Positions 12,410 to 23,475 of a DNA stretch of 64,000 bases are shown piece by piece. The position numbers and the translations under genes are program-made. A model generated the notes under the pieces. The model was not told where the DNA came from, did no database searches, and was given only the letters and a program-made list of their open reading frames with translations. The DNA is from Brachypterus glaber (lineage: Eukaryota > Arthropoda > Insecta > Coleoptera > Kateretidae), in assembly GCA_958510825.1 (NCBI GenBank), contig OY294048.1, positions 19,175,589 through 19,239,588 of the forward strand. Reading direction: 5' to 3'. The stretch's first letter is position 1, and each line of letters begins with the position of its first letter.

Positions 12410-13052
12410 TTACTCCCAATTACTTTTATCAAGTTAAAAAAATCTGCCTTGCCAATCCTTTTATATTCGCAATAAAAGCTCACGTGACGTTTATAACTTG
12501 TGAAAAATGTTTTTAAAAATTTCTTCGAAATTATTATTTTTACTCAAATCTTTTGTTTTTCATATTATAAATAAAATATAAATAAAATACAAAATTAGAC
12601 AACTAAAACATATAGTGTTTTTAGAAAAAACAAAATACCAACGAAATCTTTTTGTGTTTTATTCAATTTGTGAAGAGGTGACTGGAAGGTGAAATCTTTT
12701 GAACTCGTTATAAATATATAGTCTGCAGAGATCTATAAGCTCTAAACTTGTTTCCATATGCGCGCGACGAAATAAGTGAGATGTAAGATTAAGCGTGTAC
12801 CATGTAGGTTATTTTATTGGTTAGAATCACGTGCATGTGGAAACAAGGTTTTTATTGCAAGTAAATTGAGTTATTTAGTTTGACTTAGCAGTGCGAATTG
12901 ATTTCTTTTTTTTTGCTCTTTTTCGTTTTTAATATACCTATTGGGCATAATCTAATATTCATTTGTCACCGTTCATTTGATTAGCTAAATCCCTTAATAA
13001 AATTTTCGTAAAACCATTACTTAAGTAATGTGTTGGACTTTTTTTAATTTAA

Positions 13053-13226
13053 TTACTACGGTTAATTCGTGGATTGAAGATTATCCAGTTGGAGTTCGAC
13101 GGCAATATTTTACACTGCACATTTTGTAAAAAAGACTTAACCTGTGAAAGAAAAACTAATATTTTAAGACATGTGAATACAAAAAGCTATAAAGGAGATC
13201 AGGAGCATGGACAATTTAATATTTAA
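13053..13226 (+). pseudogene. BED/hAT-like zinc-finger exon remnant inside a foldback
   Basis: An open stretch of 58 codons (stop at 13224) contains a C-x2-C pair followed by H in the order LHCTFCKKDLTC, then ILRHVNTKSY. This is the layout of BED-type fingers at the N-terminus of many DNA-transposon proteins. There is no in-frame ATG, and the frame is bounded upstream by a stop. A GTAAGT splice donor (13228-13233) follows at once, so the piece may be one exon of a longer transposase gene whose remainder is gone. No DDE catalytic core is present. The assignment rests on spacing of Cys and His only. Confidence 0.5.
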
Positions 13227-13621
13227 AGTAAGTAAAAAAATTCAAAATTAATTTTAATCACAAGTTATAAAAAATCACGTGACCCTTTATTGCGAATAAA
13301 AAACGATTGGCAAGGCAGATTTTTTTTAACTTGGTAATAGTAATACCCAGGTACCATGCCACAATACTATAAAATTAAATTTGGATTATTAAAGAGCCCA
13401 ACTAAATCGTAATTTTCAGAATTGTTATTTTTTTAAATTTTCTTTTACTTAAATAAAATGTTAGGGGATTTTTATAATATTTATATAATTTTCTTTGGTA
13501 CTGCAGTAGTTTGGCAACATATTAAACATTTTTATAAAATTAATATGAATTTGTTAACTTATTGTACCCGGCTATGCATTTTGACGTCACGACTCCCTAA
13601 AATCCGATCTCTAGTTATAAG

Positions 13622-15587
13622 TGCCTACAATTTTTTTTATCTACAGTAATTTTTGAGGAATTTTGAAGTTAAGAAGAAGAGCATAATAACTTATTCTTAA
13701 TAATAAGGATATAAGATACTACAGAAATAGAAAAACTAATACTTCATTCATTAAGCCAGAACTTACAGACCTAACGTCTTTCTCTTCTTTTCTCATTACC
13801 ACATGAAAACCGAAAATAGCGTAGGTGATCCTTTTATTTTTAAACATATTAACTAGTTTTTTTTGCACATTATGGATATTATAATTATATAAATATTTAC
13901 TTGAATAAAATTTAATAATTAAAATGCAAATTAATTTTTGTACCTATACATATAAAGGGTTAAAACATATTATATACCAAGGTTGGTAAGTAATAACTAC
14001 CCTTAGCAGATGGAAATTAACTTTTAATAACAAATTAACAAATTCATAGAAATTAGAAAGCCGATCTCTAAAGAAAGGCAACAGAAACAGGGGAGACAAG
14101 GAACAAATTTTGAGCCTTTGACCAAGCTGACCCCTTCAGGTTGATATATATATATATATATATGTAAAAAAACTTAACCCAATTTCATAACAAAAAGTTA
14201 GTAGTAGATGACTAGACTCGCGTTCCATTCCTAGCTTTATTTATTCGTGCCAATATCTTCAAGAGTTCTAGTCGTAGCTTAAAAAAAATATGAAATTTTT
14301 TCTAGAGAATGATTTGAGATTTCTTTTAGATTAATTTTCCTTTTTATAAGATATTAAGCAAGCGAGATTGATAAAAAATACTATTTTTGCCCCTTTGGGC
14401 CTCTTTACCCCACCCTAATGCACTTCTTTATAGTTTTCCTTAAAATTATAGTTCATGCTAATTGTTCTTTTTTTTCTAAATTTTTTCTTACAGTTTTTAA
14501 AACATTTTTTTTTTGAAAATTTGAGATGCGTAACCTTTCATATGATACCAAACTCGATAGGGCTTTGTCAAAATTAAATATTGTCATTTTGACTAAAAAA
14601 AAAACTAAAAAATCGTTATTTTCTTAACTAGTATATTAAGTAGCATTTTATCCACGCTGACGGCCTCGTGGGCTGATATTCTTAAGTGGATAAAATCACT
14701 TAATACACGAGTTGAGAATTTAATTTTATCCAACACCTTTTATTTTTAAATAAAAATCTATAATTTTGCGAAAAAATATGTCAAAAATATTAAGATTAAG
14801 TTTTCTTAATACTAAAATAATAGATAGCCATGGCCTAAGTATGCATATTAAAAATAAACAATTGCTATTTTTACATTTCTTACAAACGTCAAAATGGACG
14901 CGGTGATGACAGAATTTTTAATAAAAACAGTATTTTATTAAAAAACTAAAGAATAATTTGGGATTTCTTTAATTTTTATGGTTTAGTTAACGTGATTATA
15001 TTTGTAGAATAGTTATAATGCTTAATTAATAGGGTATGTAACTAATTTTGGGTGAGATCAAAAGCTGTACGTAAAAGACTGGATGAAAAATTTTTTAGTC
15101 ACTAGTGGAAAAAAACTCACTTTTGACATTTAAAATAGTGCTCAAAACAAGTGTTTCTGTGAAGGTGTTGGATAAAATATATTCAATAAATTCTTTTGAA
15201 GGTTTTGTCAAAATTTTATTATTGCCATTTTGACTACAAGATTCTGGTGAAGGCGTTCTAAGTGTTTGCCAAATTTTAGATTTCTTGATCTTGGACAGAC
15301 AATAAAGCGATTCTGTAAGGGTTCCGTTTTTCGTTTTTCAGGTACGGAATCCTAAAAACGGCCTAATTATAATAATTATCTAGGCTTCAAAAACTGTTTT
15401 TATGAGCTCTAAATTTATAAACTTTTATAAGTATCAAAGCTGATTCATCTACTTTATGATGAGGATCAATTTTTGAACAACTAGAGTTCCGACTGTCTAG
15501 ACAACCAATTGCCACTATATCCGTATAAATAAACAATTTAATTTTATTGAGATGAAAATGTTTTAAATTAGAGCTTGGCAGGGTAAG
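13622..15587. other. AT-rich DNA with a (TA)n tract and small palindromes
   Basis: No gene is supported. Visible items are a (TA)n microsatellite at 14143-14163 and a hairpin at about 14628-14702 (arms ATTAAGTAGCATTTTATCCAC and its near-inverse). There is also an inverted pair TTTTATCCAACACC (near 14732) and GGTGTTGGATAAAA (near 15165), and a short palindrome around 15320-15360 with CGTTTTTCAGGTACGGAA. Confidence 0.5.
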
Positions 15588-16721
15588 CATGTAAAAAGTC
15601 CGATATGAGCTGAGTATTTGTGCAAAAGGTAGCTTCCATAGAGGTCAGTTGATTCCCAGACTTTCAGCCCCCAATAACTACAGAATTTTTTTTTTTTTAC
15701 TTCAACACGAATTATTTTTTTTTCCGGTTGCATCGATCTGATTGACTCTAAATTTGGAACGCATAATAAGGACTACAAGGATAGTATAAAAATAAGTATT
15801 ATCAATTTGCGATCATTCTGACCTATAAAAAAAATCAATCATTTTTTTTTGAAGGACCCAAAAGGGCCATTTTTGGCCGAACACAACCGCCATTTTTGTT
15901 TATGTTTTGTATTCGTATTCGATCTAAAACATATCAAAAATTTATTTTTTTTTCATGTGGTAGAACAGTTTAAAAAAAATAAAAACTGCGTCAGATACGA
16001 ATTTGGTCATGTACCGTATTTATTTAGATCGAATACGAACACGCTGTTCTAGAAGAACTTTTAAATGACATGACAACTTCCATTTTTTTTTCTTTTTGGA
16101 ATTTGTTATATGAGCTCTAATTAAAAAAAAAAAGACCAAAATTTTAAAAATCGTTAGAGCCGTTTTTGAAAAAAATGTGTTTTTAGGAAAATATCTCTTA
16201 TATTTCATGCTAACATACTCGGTTTGCCCTCGATATCTCGGATTTTGACCAAACTTGGCATAGTGGTACCACTATGGTTTCTAAACACTCCATCCAAATT
16301 TTTTTCAAAACGGTCCATCCGTTCATGATACCGGGTGTCCCACCAACCAGGTTCTTGACAAGTTATATCTCCGTTATTTGAAAAGGTAAATTTTTTGTAA
16401 AAAATAGCGTTAAATGGGAGCCAAAAAAGATTTCATTGACTTATTCAACCCCCCCCCCTCCATTGCTTACTCACTCCCTTGTAACCACCCCACCCTCTAA
16501 TTTTCAAATAACACTTCCCACCCCCATTTTTATCTAAGAATATGAAATTACATTTCATTTTGAATTAAATCATGTATTATAAATAGTATCTCCTATATTC
16601 TTTTAAGGGGCTTCCAATAACAATTATTATTTAGTAATAATAATGTCCCACCTGGTTTTAGACAGTCTATATCTCCGTTATTTAAAAATATAAAAAAGAA
16701 AAAAAAAAGAAAAATTGAATT

Positions 16722-16990
16722 GTGGGAGGCATAGCGTAGTGGCTAGCGCGTATGCATAGCAAGTCTACTATCGTGAGTTCGATTCTCACTGGCGCCGATT
16801 TGCCTTTTTCAGTTAATTAATAATTGAAATTTGTCGAAGGCGATAAGTGAAACGGACACTCCCTAGAAACTGGTTCGAAAGTCAGTATAAGCCGGTGGTT
16901 CCCTCTACTACTAGCCCACACAAGTCCTGGACTTAGGGGATGCTTAATTAAGTAGAATAGTACGAGGTTAAACAAACATGTAATGTAATG
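16722..16990 (+). mobile_element. tRNA-derived SINE, copy 4
   Basis: The copy is full length, from GGGAGGCATAGCGTAG to an A-rich tail with ATGTAATGTAA. The head is nearly identical to copy 1 without the 19-bp duplication, and the body matches copies 1 and 2 closely, so this and copy 1 look like the youngest members. It sits between the arms of the 15588-18570 foldback. Confidence 0.8.
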
Positions 16991-18399
16991 TAAAAACATG
17001 TAAAATTGGGGTCAAAGTAGAATTTACTGACATATGCAAAACTACCCCTTATTAACCCTCCCTATTGGAACCACCTCCAACTAGTTTTTTAAATAGCACT
17101 TCCCGATTTTACTAAAGAATATATTTGCACATCTCATTTTAAATTTAACCAGAAAATTTTCCAAAAACTTACGTTAAATTATACCCAAAAGAAAACTGAT
17201 TAATATATTCAAAACCAACTCATAACAACCCAGTCTCCTGGAACTACCAGCAATTTTGTTTTAAATGCCACCTTTCTATAAATAAATAATAATTGTTATT
17301 TAGATACCACTTATAATAAATGGTTGAATTCAGAATAAAGTGCACTTTCATAGTCTTTAATACAAACTAGGGGGTGCTATTTAAAAAACAGAAGTTGGGG
17401 GTAGTTTCAAGGGAGTGGGTAAGCAAGGGGCGGTTTTGAATAAGTCAGTAAAATCCTCTTTGGCTTTGATTTAATGCTATTTTTTGCAAATTTTAATACC
17501 TTTTCAAATAACGGAGATAAGCTATTTCAAGAACTTGGTGGGACACCCAGTATAGTGAACGGATGGACCGTTTTGAAAAAAAATTGGATAGAGTGCTTAG
17601 GTACCATAGTGGTACCACTATGCCAAGTTTGGTCAAAATCCGAGACATTGAGGGCAAACCGAGTATGTTAGCGTGAAATATCAGAGGTATTTTCTAAAAA
17701 ACACATTTTTTTCAAAAACGGCTCTAACGATTTTTAAAATTTTGGCCTTATTTTTTTAATTAGAGCTCATATAACAAATTCCAAAAAGAAAAAAAATGGA
17801 AGTTGTCATCTCATTTAAAAGTTCTTCTAGAACACCGTGCGAATACACAACAAAAAAAGGCGGTTTTGTTCGGCCAAAAATGTCCCTTTTGGGTCCCTCA
17901 AAAAAAAAATGATTGATTTTTTTTATAGGTTAGAATGATCGCCAATGGACAATTTTTTTTTATAGACTATCCTTATAGTCCTTATTATGCGTTCCAAATT
18001 TAAAGTCAATCGGATCCACACAACCGGAGAAAAAAATAATTCGTGTCGAAGTAAAAAAAATAATTCTGGTTGTTGGGATTTTCCCCCACACCTCCCTCCA
18101 ATCCCTACTCCATCCCCCCAAATCCCCCTCCCACCTTCCTCGTCGCAACACCCAAAAATTCATGACAGATGCAAATCAGCATCAGTGAGCAGAGACTCAC
18201 TCCCCCAATTATCCATTCAAATTAATTCAAATTTTAGATAAATGAGCCATAGGCACTGAGCCTGTCTCTTAAAGACCAAACAAATTACAGATGATGGTTG
18301 TTGGGGGATGAAAGTCTGAAAATCATCTGACGTCTATGGGAGCTACCTTTTGCACAAATACTCAGCTCGTATCGGGCTGGGGGACTTTTTACATGCTTA

Positions 18400-18544
18400 A
18401 GGCCTATCCAGAAGCGTGCATAAGAACATAAAACATAAGAATGCTATGCCGTGATTGGCTTACAAGATACATGGCGGCACATCAAGCCAATCACGGCATC
18501 GCATGATTATATATTATGTTCTTATGCGAGCCTGTGAATAGGCC
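18400..18544. mobile_element. 145-bp palindromic MITE, PIF/Harbinger-like (TTA duplication), copy 1
   Basis: The element runs from AGGCCTATCCAGAAGC to GCCTGTGAATAGGCC, flanked by TTA (18397-18399 and 18545-18547). The opposite foldback arm shows the empty site CATGCTTACCCTG, which confirms the TTA duplication. The interior is a long palindrome with GCCGTGATTGGCTT and its inverse. A diverged second copy lies at 43781-43893. Confidence 0.75.
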
Positions 18545-18759
18545 TTACCCTGTTAGCTCTTTAAATTTCAGTGACATAATAAATTATATGCATAGGGTAA
18601 TCCCAGAAAACGTGTACTAATATATCATTAAAATTTTTAAAATCGCAGTATATGCAAAAGTATTTAAAAATCAAGTATGCAAAGTATTCAAATCAAGTGT
18701 AATAAATTAAAAAATTAAATTAAGTGTAATCAAGATAAATATTTCTTAATAAATTTGGT

Positions 18760-19882
18760 TTAGTGACATTTAATAAAGTAGCTATGCAAGCTTATAAGAA
18801 TTTAGGATTTGTCATTAGAAACTCTCAAAGTTTTTTAAAAACTCAAACATTAGACATATTATATAATGCGTTTGTGAGATCCAAACTAGAGTACGCCAGT
18901 GTAGTATGGAGCCCATATTATCAGTGTCATTCGAATACACGGAAAGAAATTAGTGGGCTCTGCGCTATACATTATAAGATATTTGGTAACAGTAGCAAAT
19001 TATAGTGATTTAAGCTATAGATTATAAGGGACACAATAACTAATAATGTTAAAAATAAATTGGAAACGATTATATATATTACAGACACGATTATATTTAT
19101 TACAGGCACTATTATAAATTTACAGAAATTTTATTATATTATAAAAATTATTAGCACGGACAATAATTAAATCTATTTAAGCTATAAATGCCGTACTATT
19201 TGTTATATTTTATTATTCACTAAACAATTAAAGTATTTCATATAAATTTTTACACTGACTGCCATAATTGTAAGAGAAAGCCTTGTATTTATATAATAAG
19301 CGATTATAATGTGCTTGGTATGTGTGTTATAGCGCTCCTAGCTATAATTTTTTTTTTCGTGTACTGTAGAAAAAATACAAAAGAAATTTCTTAGATTTAA
19401 ACATTTTAAACAACATGGAACTTATAACATTTCCTACACTGACTCGTTAGTTAATTTCAATTTTGAAACCCTTTCCAAAAGAAGAATGATGTCTCGTGCT
19501 ATATTTTTATATAAAATTGTTAATTTTCTTGTTGATTGCCCTGATTTACTTTTTAGGATATTGTTTCTTATACCCACAAATACAAGACATTCGGCAACAT
19601 TCTTCATTGAACGAACAAGAACAAATGCACACCAAAATTGTCCATTAAATGCGTGTCTTTCAATTTTTAACACATATTTAAATAATATTGATATGAATTG
19701 CACTACACTCTCCATTTTTAAAAATCTCATTAGAAATTCAATTCCCAATTTATATTAGCTACTATTTTATATTATTGTTATTACTTAGGATTAGTACTTA
19801 CATATCATATAATTTTGTAAATTTTCCTGTAATTGGGCGATTCGGCCTGTTGGAAATAAATAAATAAATAAATAAATAAATA
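18760..19882 (+). pseudogene. 5'-truncated non-LTR retrotransposon tail with an internal insertion
   Basis: The first part (to about 18945) encodes the end of the reverse-transcriptase domain with SKLEYASVVWSPYY. The frame resumes at about 19365 with VEKIQKKFLRF, followed by LSKRRMMSRA and DCPDLL. A stop at 19756-19758 ends the protein, and a (TAAA)n tail ends the element at about 19882. The 420 bp between 18945 and 19362 are foreign, AT-rich and end in a T run. The copy lacks everything upstream of the RT C-terminus and cannot move by itself. Confidence 0.75.
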
Positions 19883-20845
19883 AACTATTTTAACTTTTAG
19901 TTAAATGGGTTTTAAGCAAAACTACTGTTTGAAAAGTTTCGTAAAATATATTTACTTCCTCAGGGCTCTAAAAACAAATACAAAAACAATTTTACTGTAA
20001 AAATATAAATATGTAAAAATATGTTATTCTAAAAAAATTCAAGTAAAAAAAATAATAAATTAGGTAAAAATTCAAGTAAAATATTTCTTTTTAGAGGCTG
20101 CTGAATAATTATGTCACCGAATTGTTGTTATTTTTAGACTCCCTAACCCCCCATTGTTACCACTGCATTATGTTAATTGGAACATTTTATATGGACATTT
20201 TCACGTTTAGCTAGACCCCATCATGAGCTCAGGTTGGACATAATTGTTGAACATTTTCTTAATATAAAATGTACCAAGCGAAAAATAAAATAATCTGGAT
20301 AAAAAAATTTGGAAAATCTCGATTGTTTTTAAAAGTTGGAAAATTGACTCTTGCAGAGTTGGGAAATCTGGGGAATATCTTAAAAGTGGAGAATTTGTTT
20401 CTGCAAGGTGTAAACCTGTGTTTTTTTAGCGATGAGGACATTTTTTTAGTCATCGAAAATTTTGCCTGGGGTACTACAACTATTTTTCAGAGGTGAGGAT
20501 CTTTTTTTGATCCTCAAATTTTTTGACAGGGAAAAGCTTTTTTTCAGATGTAAGGACCTTATCTTTAGTCATCAAAGTTTTTGTCAGGGCCCTGCAGTTG
20601 TTTTGTTTTCAGAAATGAAGACCTATTTTGTAGCCATAAAAATTTTAGCAAATTTAGTTTTATTAATTGGTGAATCTTGGTAATCTCCCCCCCCCCTCCA
20701 TATATGTTCTATTCCTTCGTTACACCACCGAATAAATAGTTATCAAGCAGATAACAATAATATTTTAAAATTTAAAAAGTTTTTAGTCTAACAATCCACC
20801 GAATAAACACTTATTAGGGCCCCGAATTTCGGGTAAATATTTTAT
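19883..20845. other. Intergenic DNA with a tandem array of about 60-bp units
   Basis: From about 20408 to 20640, four diverged units repeat the pattern TTTTCAGA, GAGGACCT, a T run, TCATCAAA, then CAGGG. The short plus-strand frames here follow the repeat. The rest of the stretch has no recognisable feature. Confidence 0.5.
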
Positions 20846-20849
20846 CATT
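20846..20849. repeat. Target-site duplication CATT, left
   Basis: CATT here and CATT at 31010-31013 directly flank the TG...CA ends of the gypsy element. This defines its exact limits and shows that both LTRs came from one insertion. Confidence 0.85.
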
Positions 20850-21274
20850 TGTACCGTAATTAATACGTTCACTGCCAACGGCTAGTTTTGACAGCGGAGC
20901 AATGGATATGGGCAAGGGAAAAATAGAAAGAATTGATTAATGTTGTTAGGGGCGCCAGTTACTTTAGCTTTTACTCCTTTAGGTAAGTAACAACCTAGTG
21001 TAAATACTTAAGCTTTTCAGTTTGAGAAAATATAACCCCTAAATAAAATAAGATAATTCATTTGAGAAATTTATTATAAATAAACTTAATGAAAGCACAT
21101 CAAGTAATGTATTAATATATATAAAAAATATGTGTAATTATATTAAGATATAATTAAAGAAATCTTAATAAAAATTACTAAATTCAGAAATCATTCGACT
21201 TAAATGTATAAAGAAAACATGAAGTTCAGCAAGCACCAAGAAATGTATGTAAACAACAATCATTTCTTGCAGTG

Positions 21275-21282
21275 TATAAAAG
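21275..21282 (+). promoter_or_regulatory. TATA-box-like TATAAAAG on the antisense strand of the LTR
   Basis: GTGTATAAAAGTC stands on the plus strand, opposite to gag-pol. It is a good TATA match, but the DNA is AT-rich and such words arise by chance. It gains interest only from the strong splice signals downstream on the same strand. The copy in the other LTR is at 29324-29331. Confidence 0.3.
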
Positions 21283-22675
21283 TCATGCTTAAATTAGAAA
21301 TCATTTAATCAAAAGTATGATATTTAATAATTAATAAATGAGATTAAATGTTTTAAAAAAAATAAGTACCTAAAAATGAACAAAAGCCAGAAGGGCATAT
21401 AGTATTAATCAATACTATATCAGATCTGATAAAGTTTACAGTTATAAGAATATTGAAATAAAAGAATTTAAAAATATGAAATATTGCTTTCAAAAGTTTT
21501 CAGAAAGAGTACTTAGCTGGTTTCTGCAAAATCCATGAGGTATGAATTCCATCGTCTCCATCTGTACAAGTCTCCCCTATGCTGATGTATTCATTTCTCA
21601 AATGAAAGAAAAAAAAATAGGCTGTCCCATCTACTTTGGAAAAATCATCTTCCAGGATAAAATGTACGATTGAAAATGTTGTCCGGGATAAAATATGCTT
21701 TTGAAAATTATGTCCAATGTAAAATTGTCTGCTAGACGGTCATATAGAATTTATCTATGCCGAAAATTACAAAACCATGTTCCAACAGAACATCACTCCA
21801 TGCGGAGAACTTGTATATCAAATATACCAAAATAAACTTCAACTTAAATTAATGTAATTCCATATTAATGGTATAGAAATGGTGAGTAATTAATGGTAAT
21901 TAATTAATGGTCTAGTAATGTAGTAATAATGGTGCTTAATTAATGGTGCTAAAACAATAATTATATCTCAGAAATATTCTAAGAAACAGAAAAACTTAAC
22001 TTACATGTCATACTAAGTCTTCGATGTCCATCGAAACGTTATAAATGCGTAATTGTAGAAAATAACCGTTACAATATCTTCCGCATTGTTTAAATATTCA
22101 TTTTCACTAACTTTAAATAAAAATACATGAAGGATTACTTCGATGATTACAGAAAATAAACACTCGTCAAAATGACACCACCATTGTATTCGAGTTGCTT
22201 CAAGAAGGAGCGAAAATCGACCTTATCAACCGGTATGAACCCTTCAGGTAAATAAAATCCTATTTCTGAACTATTAGCGACATCTATGCAAGTCATTATC
22301 AACTACAGTTTTACCGTATAGGATTCCTAATAAAGGTAACGAAAACTACACCAAAAATAATAACAAAAAGACTATTTCCTAATAAATCCGTATTAGTGAT
22401 ATCTAACCTCAAAATATTACTCTAAGAAACAAATATAAACAATACTTATTGTTTATCAGCAAAACTAATAAAAATACGAACAGAATACTAAGTGTCCTGT
22501 GAACTAAGTATAAACAAAATACTGAATCTAAGTAAGCAGTTCCAGCAAACTATTTTCAACAAATTCTAGATTATCCCGAAGGAATAATCATACGAAACTT
22601 TCCAGGAGAAACAAGCTACAGATGAAAGCCAGTGAAATCCAACCCTCAATAGACTCTGAAACATATAAAAACCAG

Positions 22676-22773
22676 GTAAGTCCATAGACAAATGCACTAT
22701 AGAGAAATAAGTCATATGATTCTTTATTATTAAAAATCATATTCTAATTATGTTTTCTTTATGTTATTTTCAG
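22676..22773 (+). other. Candidate 98-bp intron in the LTR, antisense to gag-pol
   Basis: CAG|GTAAGT at 22676 and TTATTTTCAG|GT ending at 22773 are near-consensus splice sites 98 bp apart with a T-rich tract before the acceptor. AATAAA follows at 22878-22883, still inside the LTR. The right LTR has the same at 30725-30822. If used, these signals would give a spliced noncoding RNA antisense to the LTR. Confidence 0.35.
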
Positions 22774-22963
22774 GTAGAACTATGGAATAGAGACTTATAT
22801 GGTTAGAATTCAGTTCCTGCTACAAAATAGTCCCAGATACAAAATAGTTCTGTACGTACGTAACTATTTATATACAAAATAAACATAAATTATAACGTAA
22901 GTAAACGAATAGTTTAATTAACCCTTGCTATATTACAAAGTGACGATTTATATCGTTACACAT

Positions 22964-22977
22964 GCCCCCTCCAAAAA
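22964..22977 (-). promoter_or_regulatory. Polypurine tract of the gypsy element
   Basis: On the minus strand TTTTTGGAGGGGGCATG abuts the start of the 3' LTR (TGTAACG). A G/A-rich run at this place primes plus-strand DNA synthesis in LTR retrotransposons. Confidence 0.8.
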
Positions 22978-23475
22978 TAATAAAAATATTTAATATACAA
23001 AAAATATTTTTATACCAAACTCTAAAACTATTTAACTTAAATAGCTAAAATATATACTATATTTTATTTAATAAATCAACAAAAAATACAATACTTTATG
23101 TAAATCATTTGAAATACTACTTGATAATTAACAATAGCTAAGCTTGATAACTACGTGTATCATCCGCCTACTCTTATGTAGAACATAATTTTGGGACTTT
23201 ATCGGTGTGTGTCATAAACAGGTAATTGTCATAATCAGGTAATTGTCATAATTAATTTTGTTTTTCTTTTTAGCTAAGTTTTATCAAGTTTAAAAAAAAA
23301 TAGAAATAAGACTTGACTACGCGCATCAGAATCCTCTTCTACAAAAAATATATTTATATATTTTTTTTTTACTATATACAAAAGTTTTGGGTACCCTTTA
23401 AATATTTTCAATACATTGATATTTTTTAAATATCATTCCGAATGATACTAAGAATATATTCTTATTTAATAAAAT
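22978..23475 (-). other. Short 3' untranslated region of the gypsy element
   Basis: About 500 bp lie between the pol stop and the purine tract. There is no frame long enough for an envelope protein on either strand. Confidence 0.7.

Larger units (their letters stand above)
11873..13621. mobile_element. Large foldback element retaining a zinc-finger exon, with a SINE in its left arm
   Basis: The outer arms read AGAGATCGGATTTTA (left) and AAAATCCGATCTCTAG (right). They stay complementary through the GACGTCA-containing block and the ATTTGGATTATT block. They continue, past the SINE at 12163-12409, as TCTGCCTTGCCAATCC (left) and GATTGGCAAGGCAGA (right). Arms total about 600 bp each without the SINE. 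The interior of about 700 bp holds a BED-like zinc-finger reading frame, so this is probably a deleted derivative of an autonomous DNA transposon. Confidence 0.75.
15588..18570. mobile_element. Large foldback element with about 1-kb arms, holding a SINE and a MITE
   Basis: The left arm (from AGCATGTAAAAAGTCC) and right arm (to GGACTTTTTACATGCT, then beyond a nested MITE) are inverse copies over roughly 1 kb. Landmarks include CAAACTTGGCATAGTGGTACC on the left and its inverse near 17610, and GGGTGTCCCACCAA on the left and its inverse near 17542. Between the arms are SINE copy 4 and C/T-rich DNA. A MITE splits the right end at 18400-18544. Frames at 15849-16208, 17474-17671 and 17960-18241 are arm shadows. 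Confidence 0.75.
20850..22960 (-). repeat. 3' LTR of the gypsy element (2111 bp)
   Basis: On the plus strand it starts TGTACCGTAATTAATACG and ends CGATTTATATCGTTACA. It has the same length as the other LTR. Differences noticed are A at 20906 (G at 28955) and T at 21057 (C at 29106). No long frame exists on either strand. It carries a plus-strand (antisense) set of gene-like signals described separately. Confidence 0.93.

Noticed and set aside
22978..23475. Possible envelope gene in the gypsy element
   Set aside because: The interval is about 500 bp with stops in all frames and no signal peptide or membrane segment.
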